NCBI RefSeq assembly: GCF_014645815.1
Contig: NZ_BMML01000003.1
Coordinates: 124,001 to 188,000, forward strand
DNA from: Streptomyces fuscichromogenes
Lineage (GTDB): Bacteria; Actinomycetota; Actinomycetes; Streptomycetales; Streptomycetaceae
Direction of reading: 5' to 3'
DNA: 64,000 nt
The notes under the pieces are model-generated. The model did not search any database. It was not told the origin of the DNA and saw nothing but the letters and a program-made list of their open reading frames with translations. This document shows, one piece after another, positions 26,962 to 36,066 of the stretch. The number at the start of each line of letters is the position of its first letter. The first letter of the stretch is position 1. The position numbers and the translations under genes were made by a program.

Positions 26962-27289
26962 ACCGCACCGCACTCCCCTCGGACGGGGGCAAGGGGCAGG
27001 CGTCAGCGCCGTTCACCTTAGGTTGCAGGTCCAAGGGCATCTCCGCAGGCAGCACGTCGGTATACGGTCCGAAGCGCTTGCCCCGACAGCAGTGACCCAC
27101 GTCAATGGAGATTCCGGTCGAACCCGCCCGCGCAGGCGCCGCGCGGACGGCAGCCGGCGCCGCCATGACGTGGCTCCCGCTGCCGGCCAGGCGGCAGAGC
27201 CGCGGTGCACCCGTCGATCGGGAGTCGACAGGTCACCCCAGCGCCGCCTGAGTACGTCGCCCTGTCACTCCACTGCTCCGAGGTGCCCT
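26962..27289. other. 328-bp intergenic region, no gene seen
   Basis: No supported ORF and no strong terminator. It contains a lone TTAGGTT (about 27018-27024), which lacks the second arm needed for an iron-box. It should hold the promoter of the MFS gene. Confidence 0.4.
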
Positions 27290-28900
27290 GTGGCCATGTC
27301 CTCTCCTGCCTCGTCCCCGTCCGCGCCGCCCGACACCGGCACCCGGCACATCACGGCCACCATCCTGCTGGCCTGCCTCGGGGTGTTCGTCTCCTACCTG
27401 CCGGTCGTCGGTGTCTCCGTCGCGCTCCCCGTCATGCAGCAGGCACTCGACGCCTCCACCGAGGGCCTCCAGTGGATCACCGACGCCTTCATCCTGCCGA
27501 CCGCGGCACTCCTGCTGACCTGCGGCATGGTAGGTGACCTCTACGGCCGCAAGAAGACCTATCTGGCCGGGCTCGCGCTGTTCTGCCTCGGCTGCCTGGT
27601 CTGCCTGACCGCCGGCAGCGTCGTACAGGTCTGTGTGGGCCAGGCCCTCACCGGTATCGGCACCGCCGCGCTGCTTCCGTCCACGCTCGCGCTGATCGGC
27701 CATGTCATCCCGGACCCCCGCAAACGCGCCCGCGCGATAGCCCTGTGGACGGCCGCGCTCGGCCTCGGACTGAGCCTCGGCCCGGTGGTCAACGGCGTGA
27801 TCGTGGCCCACACGAGCTGGCGCTGGATCTTCCTGCCCTCGCTCGTCCTCGCCGTGCTCACGGCCGTGCTCGGCGCCGTCGTCCTGACCGACTCCCGGGC
27901 GGAACGCGAACGCCACCTGGACATCCCGGGCCAGCTCCTGGCCGTCGTCGCCATCACCGGACTGGTCTACGGCGTCATCGAGGGCGGCAGCTCCGGCTGG
28001 TCGTCCGCCCAGGTCGTGATCGCCTTCGTGGCCGCCGCCCTCGGCGCGGCCGGCTTCGTCGTCGTCGAACTCCGCTCCGCCTGCCCGATGCTGGACATGC
28101 GTCTGTTCAAGTCGTCGGCGTTCTCCGGAGCCGCGCTCGTCATGGCCGTCACCCTGTTCGCCCAGGTCGGCCTGGTCTTCGCGCTGAGCGAGTACTTCGG
28201 ACTCGTCCACCACGCCTCGACGCTCGACATCGGCATCCGGCTCATCGCCATCAACGGCTTCACCGTGGTGCTCGGCCCGCTGGTCGGACGGCTGATGAAC
28301 CGGGCCACGCCCGGCCTGCTCCTGGTCACAGGCCTGGTGATCGGAGGGATCGGGGCGCTCCTCATGAACGCCTTCCAGGCCGGCACCAGCACCGGCGAGG
28401 CCGCCCTCGTCATCGGCGTCCTCGGGATCGGCATCGCGCTCGCCATGGCACCGATCACCACCATCGCCATGGACGCCGTGCCGCACCGGCTCGGGGGCAC
28501 CGCCGCCGCGGCCAACAGCGCGCTCCGCCAGATCGGCAGCGCCCTCGGCCCCGCCGTCTTCGGCGTCATCCTCACCCACCGCACCCTCGCCACCCTGCCC
28601 GGACACCTCGCCTCGTCCGGGCTGAGCCCGGCCGACCAGGGCCAGGTGAGCGGACTGGTGTCCAACGTCGGCATCCAGGCGGGCGCCTTCCTGCACCTGA
28701 AGACCCCGGCCAGCACCGGACAGGCACAGGCCGCCTACGGCGCGAGCTTCACCGACGCCCTGCACACCTGCGCCCTCGTCGGCGGTATCGGGATGCTGGT
28801 GGCCGCGGTGATCGCCGTGGCGCTGATCGGGATCCGCCCGGCACGCTCCCCGCAGACGGCGCCGGAAGCCACGGCGCACCCCGCCTCGGCCGCGAGCTGA
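27290..28900 (+). CDS. MFS drug/metabolite efflux transporter, DHA2 family (14 TM)
   Basis: 536 aa from GTG 27290, 6 nt after GAGG; ATG 27296 two codons later is an alternative. The hydrophobic pattern fits 14 helices. Conserved MFS motifs are present: the loop 2-3 motif GDLYGRKKTYLAG, the first helix ending SVALPVMQQAL, and WITDAFILPTAALL typical of the QacA/EmrB group. The substrate is probably a drug or secondary metabolite. No TetR or MarR regulator is adjacent. Confidence 0.9.
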   Translation: MAMSSPASSPSAPPDTGTRHITATILLACLGVFVSYLPVVGVSVALPVMQQALDASTEGLQWITDAFILPTAALLLTCGMVGDLYGRKKTYLAGLALFCLGCLVCLTAGSVVQVCVGQALTGIGTAALLPSTLALIGHVIPDPRKRARAIALWTAALGLGLSLGPVVNGVIVAHTSWRWIFLPSLVLAVLTAVLGAVVLTDSRAERERHLDIPGQLLAVVAITGLVYGVIEGGSSGWSSAQVVIAFVAAALGAAGFVVVELRSACPMLDMRLFKSSAFSGAALVMAVTLFAQVGLVFALSEYFGLVHHASTLDIGIRLIAINGFTVVLGPLVGRLMNRATPGLLLVTGLVIGGIGALLMNAFQAGTSTGEAALVIGVLGIGIALAMAPITTIAMDAVPHRLGGTAAAANSALRQIGSALGPAVFGVILTHRTLATLPGHLASSGLSPADQGQVSGLVSNVGIQAGAFLHLKTPASTGQAQAAYGASFTDALHTCALVGGIGMLVAAVIAVALIGIRPARSPQTAPEATAHPASAAS

Positions 28901-28910
28901 CGCACGGCAC

Positions 28911-28946
28911 GGAGCGGTCGGCCACCGTCCGGTGACCGACCGCTCC
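28911..28946. terminator. Hairpin between MFS gene and convergent gap
   Basis: GGAGCGGTCGG (28911-28921) and CCGACCGCTCC (28936-28946), perfect 11-bp stem, 14-nt loop, between two convergent stops. Confidence 0.7.
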
Positions 28947-28964
28947 GCCCCCCGTCGGCACCCG

Positions 28965-29960
28965 TCAGCGCGCGAGCAGTTCCAGGGTGTCGATCACCCG
29001 GTTCGAGAAGCCCCACTCGTTGTCGTACCAGGCGACCACCTTGACGTGCCGGCCGTCGACGCGGGTGAGGGCCGAGTCGAAGATCGACGAGGCCGGGTTG
29101 CCGGTGATGTCCGACGACACCAGCGGGTCCTCCGAGTATTCGAGGACGCCCGCCAGCGGACCCTCCGCCGCGGTCCGGTAGGCGGCCAGCACCTCGTCGC
29201 GCGTCACGTCACGGGACACGGTCGTGTTGAGCTCGACGATCGAGCCCACCGGCACCGGCACCCGGATCGAGTCGCCCGACAGCTTGCCGTCGAGGTTCGG
29301 CAGCACCAGACCGATCGCCTTGGCGGCACCCGTCGTGGTCGGCACGATGTTGACACCGGCGGCACGGGCCCGCCGGGGGTCGCGGTGCGGGCCGTCCTGG
29401 AGGTTCTGCTCCTGCGTGTAGGCGTGCACCGTGGTCATGAACCCGTGCTCGATACCGGCCAGTTCGTCCAGGACGGCGGCCAGCGGCGCGAGCGCGTTGG
29501 TGGTGCACGAGGCGTTGGAGACGATCGTGTGCAGCTCCGCGTCGTACGCGTCGGTGTTCACGCCGTACGCCAGCGTCACGTCCGCGCCGTCCGCGGGCGC
29601 GCTGACCAGCACCTTCCGGGCACCCGCGTCGAGGTGGGCACGGGCGGCCTTCGCCGAGGTGAAGCGGCCGGTCGACTCCAGCACGATGTCCACGCCGAGT
29701 TCGGCCCACGGCAGCTGCGCCGGATCGCGCTCGGCCAGCACCTTGATGCGGCGCCCGTCGACGACGAGCACGTCCCCGTCGACGCTCACCGGGCGCCCGA
29801 GGCGGCCGGACGTCGAGTCGAAGGCGAGCAGCCGCGCGAGAGCGGTCGGCTCCGTGAGGTCGTTGACGGCGACGATCTCCAGGCTGCTGTCCCGCTCCAG
29901 CAGGGCCCGCAGCACATTGCGTCCGATGCGGCCGAATCCGTTGACGGCGATACGAGTCAT
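28965..29960 (-). CDS. gap: Glyceraldehyde-3-phosphate dehydrogenase
   Basis: 331 aa from ATG 29960 (MTRIAVNGFGRIGRN). NAD-binding fold with AVNDLTE, where the Asp favours NAD. Catalytic Cys152 in SNASCTTNALAPL and His179 in TTVHAYTQEQNL; S-loop and phosphate-binding PTTTGAAKAIGLVLP; C-terminal WYDNEWGFSNR. Full length for the family. It stands alone, without pgk or tpi, so it is likely an accessory paralogue rather than the glycolytic operon copy. Confidence 0.95.
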   Translation of the reverse strand: MTRIAVNGFGRIGRNVLRALLERDSSLEIVAVNDLTEPTALARLLAFDSTSGRLGRPVSVDGDVLVVDGRRIKVLAERDPAQLPWAELGVDIVLESTGRFTSAKAARAHLDAGARKVLVSAPADGADVTLAYGVNTDAYDAELHTIVSNASCTTNALAPLAAVLDELAGIEHGFMTTVHAYTQEQNLQDGPHRDPRRARAAGVNIVPTTTGAAKAIGLVLPNLDGKLSGDSIRVPVPVGSIVELNTTVSRDVTRDEVLAAYRTAAEGPLAGVLEYSEDPLVSSDITGNPASSIFDSALTRVDGRHVKVVAWYDNEWGFSNRVIDTLELLAR

Positions 29961-30080
29961 AAGTAGGTGTCCCTTCGCTACGCCACCAGGTTCGCGGGCC
30001 CCGCCGCCCGGTGACAGCGGCGAGACCGCCATGGTTCGAAAGGATCCCGCCAGCCCCCGGGCCGGCCCCCGGCGCCGGGC

Positions 30081-31037
30081 CTACTCGCCCTTGGTGAAGG
30101 TGCGCCGGTAGTCGCTCGGCGTGGTGCCGAGGATCCGCTGGAAGTGCAGCCGCAGGTTCGACCCGGTACCGAGACCGACGTCGCCGGCGATCTGCTCGAC
30201 GCTGCGCTCCGACCGCTCCAGGAGCTCCCGGGCCAGGTCGATCCGGGCGCGCATCACCCACTGCATCGGCGTGTACCCGGTGTCCTCCACGAACCGCCGC
30301 GAGAAGGTGCGCGCCGACACCCCCGCATGCCGGGCGAGCGCGTCCAGGGCGAGCGGCTCGCCGAGCCGGTGCAGCGCCCACTCGCGGGTCGCGGCGAACC
30401 GTTCACCGAGCGGCTCGGGCACACTGCGCGGCACGTACTGCGCCTGGCCGCCGCTGCGGTAGGGGGCCGCCACCAGCCGCCGGGCCGCGTGGTTGGAGGC
30501 GGCCACCCCGAGGTCGCCGCGCAGGATGTGCAGACACAGGTCGATGCCCGAGGCCGCGCCGGCCGACGTCAGCACACTGCCCTCGTCGACGAACAGCACG
30601 TTCTCGTCGACCTTGACCAGCGGATGGCGCTCGGCGAGGGCCCGGGTGTAGTGCCAGTGCGTGGTGGCGCGCCGACCGTCCAGCAGCCCGGTCGCGGCGA
30701 GCGCGAACGCCCCCGTCGAGATCGCGGCCAGCCGCGCGCCCCGCCGGTGCGCGCCGAGCAGCGCGTCGACGACCGCGGGCGGCGGATCGTCCCGGTCCGG
30801 GAACCGGTAGCCGGGCACGAACACGATCTCCGCCCACTCCAGCGCGTCGAGACCATGGGCGACGTGGTACGACAGCCCGTCCCCGCCGGTGACCAGACCG
30901 GGCGCCGCACCGCACACCCGCACCTCGTACGGCATGCTCGCCCGGGTCGTGAACACCTGCGCCGGAATACCGACGTCCAGGGGCTTCGCCCCCTCCAGCA
31001 CGAGGACGGCGACACGATGCAGGCGGACGGGAGGCAC
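30081..31037 (-). CDS. GlxA-family transcriptional regulator (DJ-1/PfpI-like sensor + AraC HTH)
   Basis: 318 aa, start taken at GTG 31037 (VPPVRLHRVAVLVLEGAKPLDV); the open frame continues upstream but is only Gly/Arg/Pro-rich there. N-terminal DJ-1/PfpI-like domain (IVFVPGYRFPD, GARLAAISTGAFALAATGLLDGR, THWHY). C-terminal AraC double HTH (LALDALARHAGVSARTFSRRF, SVEQIAGDVGLGTGSNLRLHF). The usual Cys of the amidotransferase nucleophile elbow is Thr here (STGAF), so it is a non-catalytic sensor. Its divergent neighbour is a flavin monooxygenase, a possible target. Confidence 0.9.
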   Translation of the reverse strand: MPPVRLHRVAVLVLEGAKPLDVGIPAQVFTTRASMPYEVRVCGAAPGLVTGGDGLSYHVAHGLDALEWAEIVFVPGYRFPDRDDPPPAVVDALLGAHRRGARLAAISTGAFALAATGLLDGRRATTHWHYTRALAERHPLVKVDENVLFVDEGSVLTSAGAASGIDLCLHILRGDLGVAASNHAARRLVAAPYRSGGQAQYVPRSVPEPLGERFAATREWALHRLGEPLALDALARHAGVSARTFSRRFVEDTGYTPMQWVMRARIDLARELLERSERSVEQIAGDVGLGTGSNLRLHFQRILGTTPSDYRRTFTKGE

Positions 31038-31276
31038 ACCGAACAGGGTACGAGGCCGCGCCCCCCGCCCCCCCCGCCCCGCGCCTCCTCGGCCCACGCG
31101 GCCGACGGCCTCGGTCGGGTGCGACCCGCCGCGCCGTTCCTCGCCCTGTGGGCCGGAGCGGGCGCGGACGCCAGGCCGGCCCGTGCGCCGGGGCCGCGTC
31201 CGTGCGGGGGGACCCGTTCGGGTGCAGGCCCGCGCGTGATGATCGCGGCCCGCCGTCGGGGCCGGATGATGGAGTC

Positions 31277-32848
31277 ATGCCTGGAGCGGACGCAGAGGTG
31301 CCGGTGCTGATCGTCGGCGGGGGGCCGGTCGGGCTCACCCTGCGGGCGTTGCTGGACCGCTGGGGTGTCCCGGCCCTGCTGGTCGACAAGCACCGGGAGC
31401 TGTCCCCGTTCCCCCGGTCCCGCCTGGTCAACGTGCGGTCCATGGAGATCTTCCGGCAGCTCGGGATCGCCGCCGGGATCACGGCGGACGCGTTCGCACC
31501 CGAGTACGGCCGGGTGCGCTTCCGCGACACCCTCTACGACCCCGACTTCGCCAGTGCCGCGATGGTCGGGGTGCGTGCCCCGGTCGTCGAGAGCCCGGTC
31601 GTCGGTGTGGTCACCTCGCAGGACCGGCTGGAGCCCACGCTGCTCGCCGCGGCCGGGGGAGAGGTGCGGTTCGGTACCGAGCTCGTCGCGCTGGAAGCGG
31701 ACGCGGAGGGCGTCCGCGCCGTGCTCGTCGACGCCGAGCGCGGCGCCCGGACCCGGGTCCGGGCCCGGTACGTGGTCGCCGCCGACGGAGCGAACTCCAC
31801 CGTCCGCGAGCTGCTGGGCATCGCCACCACCGGCCCCGGAGCACTCGGCGACTACACCACCGTCGTGTTCGACGCCGACCTGGCCCGCTGGTGCGCGGAC
31901 CAGCCCGCCGGGGTCTACTTCACCGCGTACGGCACCTTCACCCCGCTCTACCCGGAGGGCGGCTGGGCCTGGTTCGGCGCCACGCCCGACGGCACCGGGC
32001 CGGCCGACTGGTCCGGCCGGGTCTCGCACGCGCTCGGCCCCGGTGCCGCCGTGCGAGCCGACGTGCTGCGGGTCCAGCACTGGTCGATGACCGCGTACGT
32101 CGCCGAGCGCTTCGGCCGGGGCCGGGTGCTGCTGGCCGGCGACGCCGCACACGCCGTCCCGCCGATCGGCGGCCTCGGTATGAACGCCGGCGTCGCGGAC
32201 GCGCACAACCTGGCCTGGAAGCTGGCCGGTGTGCTCCAGGGCTGGGCCGCCCCCGCCCTGCTGGGGACGTACGAGACGGAGCGGCAGCCGGTGGCCCGCG
32301 AGACCCTCCGCCAGGCGGTCGCCAACACCCATCTCCTGGTCCAGGTGCAGGAGCTGCGGAAGGAACAGCTGTGCAGCGGCGCGTCGGCACCGGTCGAACT
32401 GCCCTGGTCGGAGAGGTACTTCGCACAGCTGGGCCTGGTGCTCGGCACGGCGTACGCCTCCGCCGCCGTGCTCGGCGACGGCGCCGGTCCGCCCGGGGCC
32501 GGCGGCACCGAGTACGTGCCCACCGCGGAGCCGGGCCACCGCATGCCGCACCACTGGCTCACCCCCGACCGCTCCACACTCGACGCGTTCGGCGAATGGT
32601 TCACCGTGCTCACCCCGGACCCCGGCCGCTGGCGGCGACACAGCACCGCGCCCTGGCCGGTGCGCGTCGAGCCGCTGCCCCGCGAACACGCCGGCCGGTA
32701 CGGTCTGAGCCCGCACGGCGGCGCACTCCTCGTCCGTCCCGACGGCCATGTCGCCGCCCGCTGGGACGAACCCCCGGCGGCCGCCCCGGCCCTGCGCGAC
32801 GCGCTGACCGCCGTCACGTCGTGCGTGGCGGGGCGGTGCTGTCCCTGA
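31277..32848 (+). CDS. FAD-dependent aromatic monooxygenase (class A, PHBH fold)
   Basis: 523 aa from ATG 31277. FAD/NAD motifs: VLIVGGGPVGLTL near the N-terminus, YVVAADGANSTVRELLG (DG motif), and GRVLLAGDAAHAVPPIGGLGMNAGVADAHNLAWKL (GD motif). It has the 3-domain size of polyketide or phenolic hydroxylases with a thioredoxin-like C-terminus. The substrate is unknown. The 3' end overlaps the convergent LacI gene by 35 bp. Confidence 0.9.
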   Translation: MPGADAEVPVLIVGGGPVGLTLRALLDRWGVPALLVDKHRELSPFPRSRLVNVRSMEIFRQLGIAAGITADAFAPEYGRVRFRDTLYDPDFASAAMVGVRAPVVESPVVGVVTSQDRLEPTLLAAAGGEVRFGTELVALEADAEGVRAVLVDAERGARTRVRARYVVAADGANSTVRELLGIATTGPGALGDYTTVVFDADLARWCADQPAGVYFTAYGTFTPLYPEGGWAWFGATPDGTGPADWSGRVSHALGPGAAVRADVLRVQHWSMTAYVAERFGRGRVLLAGDAAHAVPPIGGLGMNAGVADAHNLAWKLAGVLQGWAAPALLGTYETERQPVARETLRQAVANTHLLVQVQELRKEQLCSGASAPVELPWSERYFAQLGLVLGTAYASAAVLGDGAGPPGAGGTEYVPTAEPGHRMPHHWLTPDRSTLDAFGEWFTVLTPDPGRWRRHSTAPWPVRVEPLPREHAGRYGLSPHGGALLVRPDGHVAARWDEPPAAAPALRDALTAVTSCVAGRCCP

Positions 32849-33908
32849 CCACCAGACGGGCCGGGACCAGGTCGGTGCCCGGCCGGGAGTCGTCACCGGT
32901 CCGGATCTGGCGCAGGACGCCCTCCACGCAGCGGCGGCCGACCTCGGCGAAGTCCTGGTGGACGGTGGTCAGGGGCGGGATGAAGAAGGCCGCGTCCGGG
33001 GTGTCGTCGAAGCCGACCACACTGATGTCCGCCGGGACCGACCGGCCCCGTTCGTGGAAGGCCCGCAGCAGCCCCAGAGCCATCTGGTCGTTGGCCGCGA
33101 ACACGGCCGTACAGTCCGGCTCCTCGGCGAGCCGCAGCCCGGCCGTGTAACCGGACTCGGCCGACCAGTCGCCGTCCAACGGCACCGGGACCGGGCGTCC
33201 CGCCGCCTCCAGCACCGTCCGCCAGGCCTGCGCACGGCGCTGGGCCGCGTACGAGGACCCGGGACCGGACACGTGCCACACCGTCCGGTGGCCCAGCTCC
33301 AGCAGATGCCGTACCGCTCCGCGCGCGCCGTCCGCCTGGTCGGTGTCGACCACGCCGTAGCGGTCCCCGGCGTCCGAGTCCACGACCACCACATGGACAC
33401 CGGGCGGCAGTTGCACGGTGGCCGTGTCGAGCAGATGGATCTCCATGATGACGATCACGGCGTCCACCGCCAGCTCGCCCATCCGCGTGAAGGCGCCCAG
33501 CACGTTGTCCTGCGTGGCCACGTCGATGGGGATGAGCGTGATCGCGTATCCCTCGGCCGCGGCATGCGTGGCGATCGCCTCCACGGTCCGGCTGCTGCCC
33601 GTGGAGGACAGGCTGAACAGGATCACGCCGATGGTGTTGAACCGGCCGTAACGCAGGGCACGGGCGGCGCTGTTGGGACGGTAGCCGAGCTCCCGCATCG
33701 CGGCCAGCACCTGCTCCCGGGTGGAACCGATCACCCCGGTATGCCCGTTGGAGACCCGGGAGACCGTCTGCGAGGAGACCCCGGCGAGTTTGGCGACATC
33801 CGCCATGGAGACCCGCTGCTTGCGGCGCCCGCCGGGCACCCCCGACCCGCCCCGCCGCGCACCGCCCGCGACCGGCGCGACCTGCTGCTCCGGTCCGTTC
33901 AGGTCCAT
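32814..33908 (-). CDS. LacI-family transcriptional repressor
   Basis: 364 aa from ATG 33908 with GAAGGGTGGGG upstream. HTH in MADVAKLAGVSSQTVSRVSNG, hinge helix in YRPNSAARALR, then a periplasmic-binding-protein-like sugar-sensing domain (VFAANDQMALGLLRAF, ISVVGFDDTPDAAFF). It is divergent from a GH5 glycosidase, with three related palindromes in between, so it most likely represses that gene and itself until an oligosaccharide is sensed. Confidence 0.93.
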   Translation of the reverse strand: MDLNGPEQQVAPVAGGARRGGSGVPGGRRKQRVSMADVAKLAGVSSQTVSRVSNGHTGVIGSTREQVLAAMRELGYRPNSAARALRYGRFNTIGVILFSLSSTGSSRTVEAIATHAAAEGYAITLIPIDVATQDNVLGAFTRMGELAVDAVIVIMEIHLLDTATVQLPPGVHVVVVDSDAGDRYGVVDTDQADGARGAVRHLLELGHRTVWHVSGPGSSYAAQRRAQAWRTVLEAAGRPVPVPLDGDWSAESGYTAGLRLAEEPDCTAVFAANDQMALGLLRAFHERGRSVPADISVVGFDDTPDAAFFIPPLTTVHQDFAEVGRRCVEGVLRQIRTGDDSRPGTDLVPARLVVRDSTAPPRTT

Positions 33909-34003
33909 CGCCCCACCCTTCAAGTCTGCTGCGCACAACGGATGTTACGGAGCTGGAAACCTTGACGGCCGCAGGTGCGGATGCCACGATTCCGACGCTT
34001 TCG

Positions 34004-34109
34004 AGTTTACGTAAACATCGCCGCGTGACCAGCCCGGACGGAGATCCCGCCGGCACGGCCGCAGGGGCGATGTTCACGTGAACATGCCGCGTTGATGTTT
34101 ACGTGAACA
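34004..34109. promoter_or_regulatory. Three palindromic operators between lacI-type regulator and GH5 gene
   Basis: AGTTTACGTAAACA (34004-34017), TGTTCACGTGAACA (34071-34084, perfect) and TGTTTACGTGAACA (34096-34109). They share GTT(T/C)ACGT(A/G)AAC, with the central CpG typical of LacI-family sites. Centres are 67 and 25 bp apart. No other copy of this motif was noticed in the window. Confidence 0.85.
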
Positions 34110-34165
34110 CGCGGTCGGGCCCCGAGCCCGTGCGTCGAGCCGCCGTCTTCCGAAAGGGCACGTTG

Positions 34166-35230
34166 ATGCGCAAGACCCCCGCCAGAACCCGTATCGCCCC
34201 CCGCACCCGCGCCGCCCTCGCGGCGGTCGCGATCGCCGCGGTCGGCGCCACGACCCTCACCGGCGGCCCCGCCGCGGCCTCCGCCGCCGTACCGGGCCAC
34301 GGCACCAGCCAGTTCAAGGGCGTCAACTGGGCCGACCCGCGCGACAACTACGCCGACGACCCGGTGGTCCTGTCCGGCCTGTCGCTCTCCGACAGCTACG
34401 CCCAGACCTACGCCAAGGCCACCCGGGTGATCGCGGCCTTCCGCGCCAACCTCGGCGCCAACACCGTACGGCTGCCCATCAACCCGTACACGGTGAACGG
34501 CTCCTACTGGAAGTCGTACCGCGGGGTCATCGACGCGGCCTCGGCGCAGGGCTTCAAGGTGATCGTCTCCTACTGGGAGGGCACCGGCGCCAACAAGGAC
34601 GGCTTCATCGACGACGAGGCCACCTACTGGCCCATGTGGGACACCGTGGTGAAGGCCTACCGGCACGACCCGCACGTCTACTTCGAGCCGATGAACGAGC
34701 CGCACGGCTACACCGACGCCGAATGGGCCGACCTGGCGGCGAAGTGGCTGGCGACCTACCCGGCCGTCCCGCACGACCGTGTCTTCGTGAGCGGCGCCGG
34801 CTACAACGACCACGTCACCACCGTCTGCGCCGACCCGCGCCTGAAGGGCACCTACCTCTCCCTGCACCACTACGGCTTCTGGAAGAGCTACGCCACCTAC
34901 GACCAGTGGGTGGCCGACCTGAAGGAGCGGCTCGGCGACTGTGCGGGCCGCACCGTCGCCGACGAGTTCGGCGCCCCGATGACCACGGGCCTCGACTACA
35001 ACGTGCCGACGCCCGACGACAACTCCGTCAACTTCATCCAGGCCGACACGGACACCTTCCGCAAGCTCGGCATGGGCTCGGTGTACTGGCCGGGCCTGCG
35101 CACCGACGACACGTACTCGATCCAGAAGCTGATCGGCGACGCGTCCCGGCCCTGGCTGGCCACCACCAACCAGTCCGGCGCCGACCGCCTCGCCTGGGCG
35201 TGGGGCCGCGGCCGGCCGGTGAGCGGCTGA
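34166..35230 (+). CDS. Secreted glycoside hydrolase family 5 enzyme
   Basis: 354 aa from ATG 34166, 7 nt after GAAAGGG. Signal peptide with RKTPARTR then a hydrophobic core, cleavage near AAASA-AVPG. The (beta/alpha)8 GH5 pattern is seen: VRLPINPYTV, VIVSYWEG, acid/base Glu in YFEPMNEPHGY, YLSLHHYGFW, and nucleophile Glu in VADEFGAP. No binding module. GH5 covers endoglucanases, mannanases and others; specificity cannot be fixed here. Control by the divergent LacI repressor is likely. Confidence 0.88.
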   Translation: MRKTPARTRIAPRTRAALAAVAIAAVGATTLTGGPAAASAAVPGHGTSQFKGVNWADPRDNYADDPVVLSGLSLSDSYAQTYAKATRVIAAFRANLGANTVRLPINPYTVNGSYWKSYRGVIDAASAQGFKVIVSYWEGTGANKDGFIDDEATYWPMWDTVVKAYRHDPHVYFEPMNEPHGYTDAEWADLAAKWLATYPAVPHDRVFVSGAGYNDHVTTVCADPRLKGTYLSLHHYGFWKSYATYDQWVADLKERLGDCAGRTVADEFGAPMTTGLDYNVPTPDDNSVNFIQADTDTFRKLGMGSVYWPGLRTDDTYSIQKLIGDASRPWLATTNQSGADRLAWAWGRGRPVSG

Positions 35231-35242
35231 CCTGCTCCGGGA

Positions 35243-35273
35243 GGGCCGCGGTGCGCCACGGGTACCGCGGCCC
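35243..35273. terminator. Hairpin after the GH5 gene
   Basis: GGGCCGCGGT (35243-35252) and ACCGCGGCCC (35264-35273), perfect 10-bp stem with 11-nt loop, starting 12 bp past the stop. The remaining gap to 35512 shows nothing else. Confidence 0.7.
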
Positions 35274-35512
35274 GGCGGCCCGCGGTCGGCGCGAGGCCCG
35301 GCCGGGCGTGCTGTTCCGGTGCCGTCCCTGATCCGGACCGCCGGAGCAGGGGAGCCCGGGGCGCGGTAGGGCCTGGGCGGCCGCGAACCGACCGTCGGCA
35401 AGGGTGTGCGGACCTCTGCGCCGAGGGCGGGAGGTGCCGAGTTCGGTTCCGAAACGCAGTCGGCCGTCCGTGACCGCGCCGCGCGATGTCTCCCGGCGGC
35501 GATCGTCCGGCG

Positions 35513-36025
35513 TCAGCGAGGCGGGCGGTCGGCCGCGGTGGACTCCTCCAGGCGGCGGAGATACGTCAGACCTGGCCGGCCGGAGAGCAAGGTCTCGCCG
35601 GTGACGGTGAACCCCGTACGGGCCAGCACGGCTCGGGACGCCGTGTTCTCGTGCCGGGCCGCGGCCCGCAGGGTGGTCAGTCCGTAGCGTGTGGCCGCGA
35701 GTTCGCACACCTTCCGCACGCCCGAGGTGGCCAGCCCGCGCCCCGTGGCCCGCTCCGCGATCCGGTACCCCAGATCGGCGCCCCCGTCCGCCACGTCCAT
35801 CAGGTTGACCCGCCCCAGCACCTCACCCTCGGCGCCGATGAGCACATGGAAGTAGCAGATACCGGCGTCCTGTTCGGCGAGCCGTGCTCGGAGCATCTCG
35901 TCGAACCGGGCGAAGAAGTCGTCGCCGCGGTCGGGGACCGACGCCGCGAAGTAGGCGCGGTTCTCCCGCTCGAAGGCGAGGAGTGCTGCGGCGTGGTCCG
36001 GACGGAGCAACTGCGGCTCGGGCAT
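35513..36025 (-). CDS. GNAT N-acetyltransferase (RimJ/RimL type)
   Basis: 170 aa from ATG 36025. Acetyl-CoA-binding segment LGYRIAERATGRGLATSGVRKVC (the R/Q-x-x-G-x-G/A loop), preceded by LGRVNLMDV and followed by LRAAARHENTASRAVLARTGF. This pattern is usual for acetyltransferases acting on protein N-termini or small amines. It lies 41 bp downstream of paaK on the same strand, so may be read from the same transcript; a link to phenylacetate metabolism is not evident. Confidence 0.88.
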   Translation of the reverse strand: MPEPQLLRPDHAAALLAFERENRAYFAASVPDRGDDFFARFDEMLRARLAEQDAGICYFHVLIGAEGEVLGRVNLMDVADGGADLGYRIAERATGRGLATSGVRKVCELAATRYGLTTLRAAARHENTASRAVLARTGFTVTGETLLSGRPGLTYLRRLEESTAADRPPR

Positions 36026-36066
36026 GGGCAGGACAGTAGGCACCCGGCCTTCCGCCCGCCAGCGGA

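Noticed and set aside
27018..27024. TTAGGTT as an iron-regulator (DmdR/IdeR) box
   Set aside because: The second arm of the 19-bp palindrome is missing.
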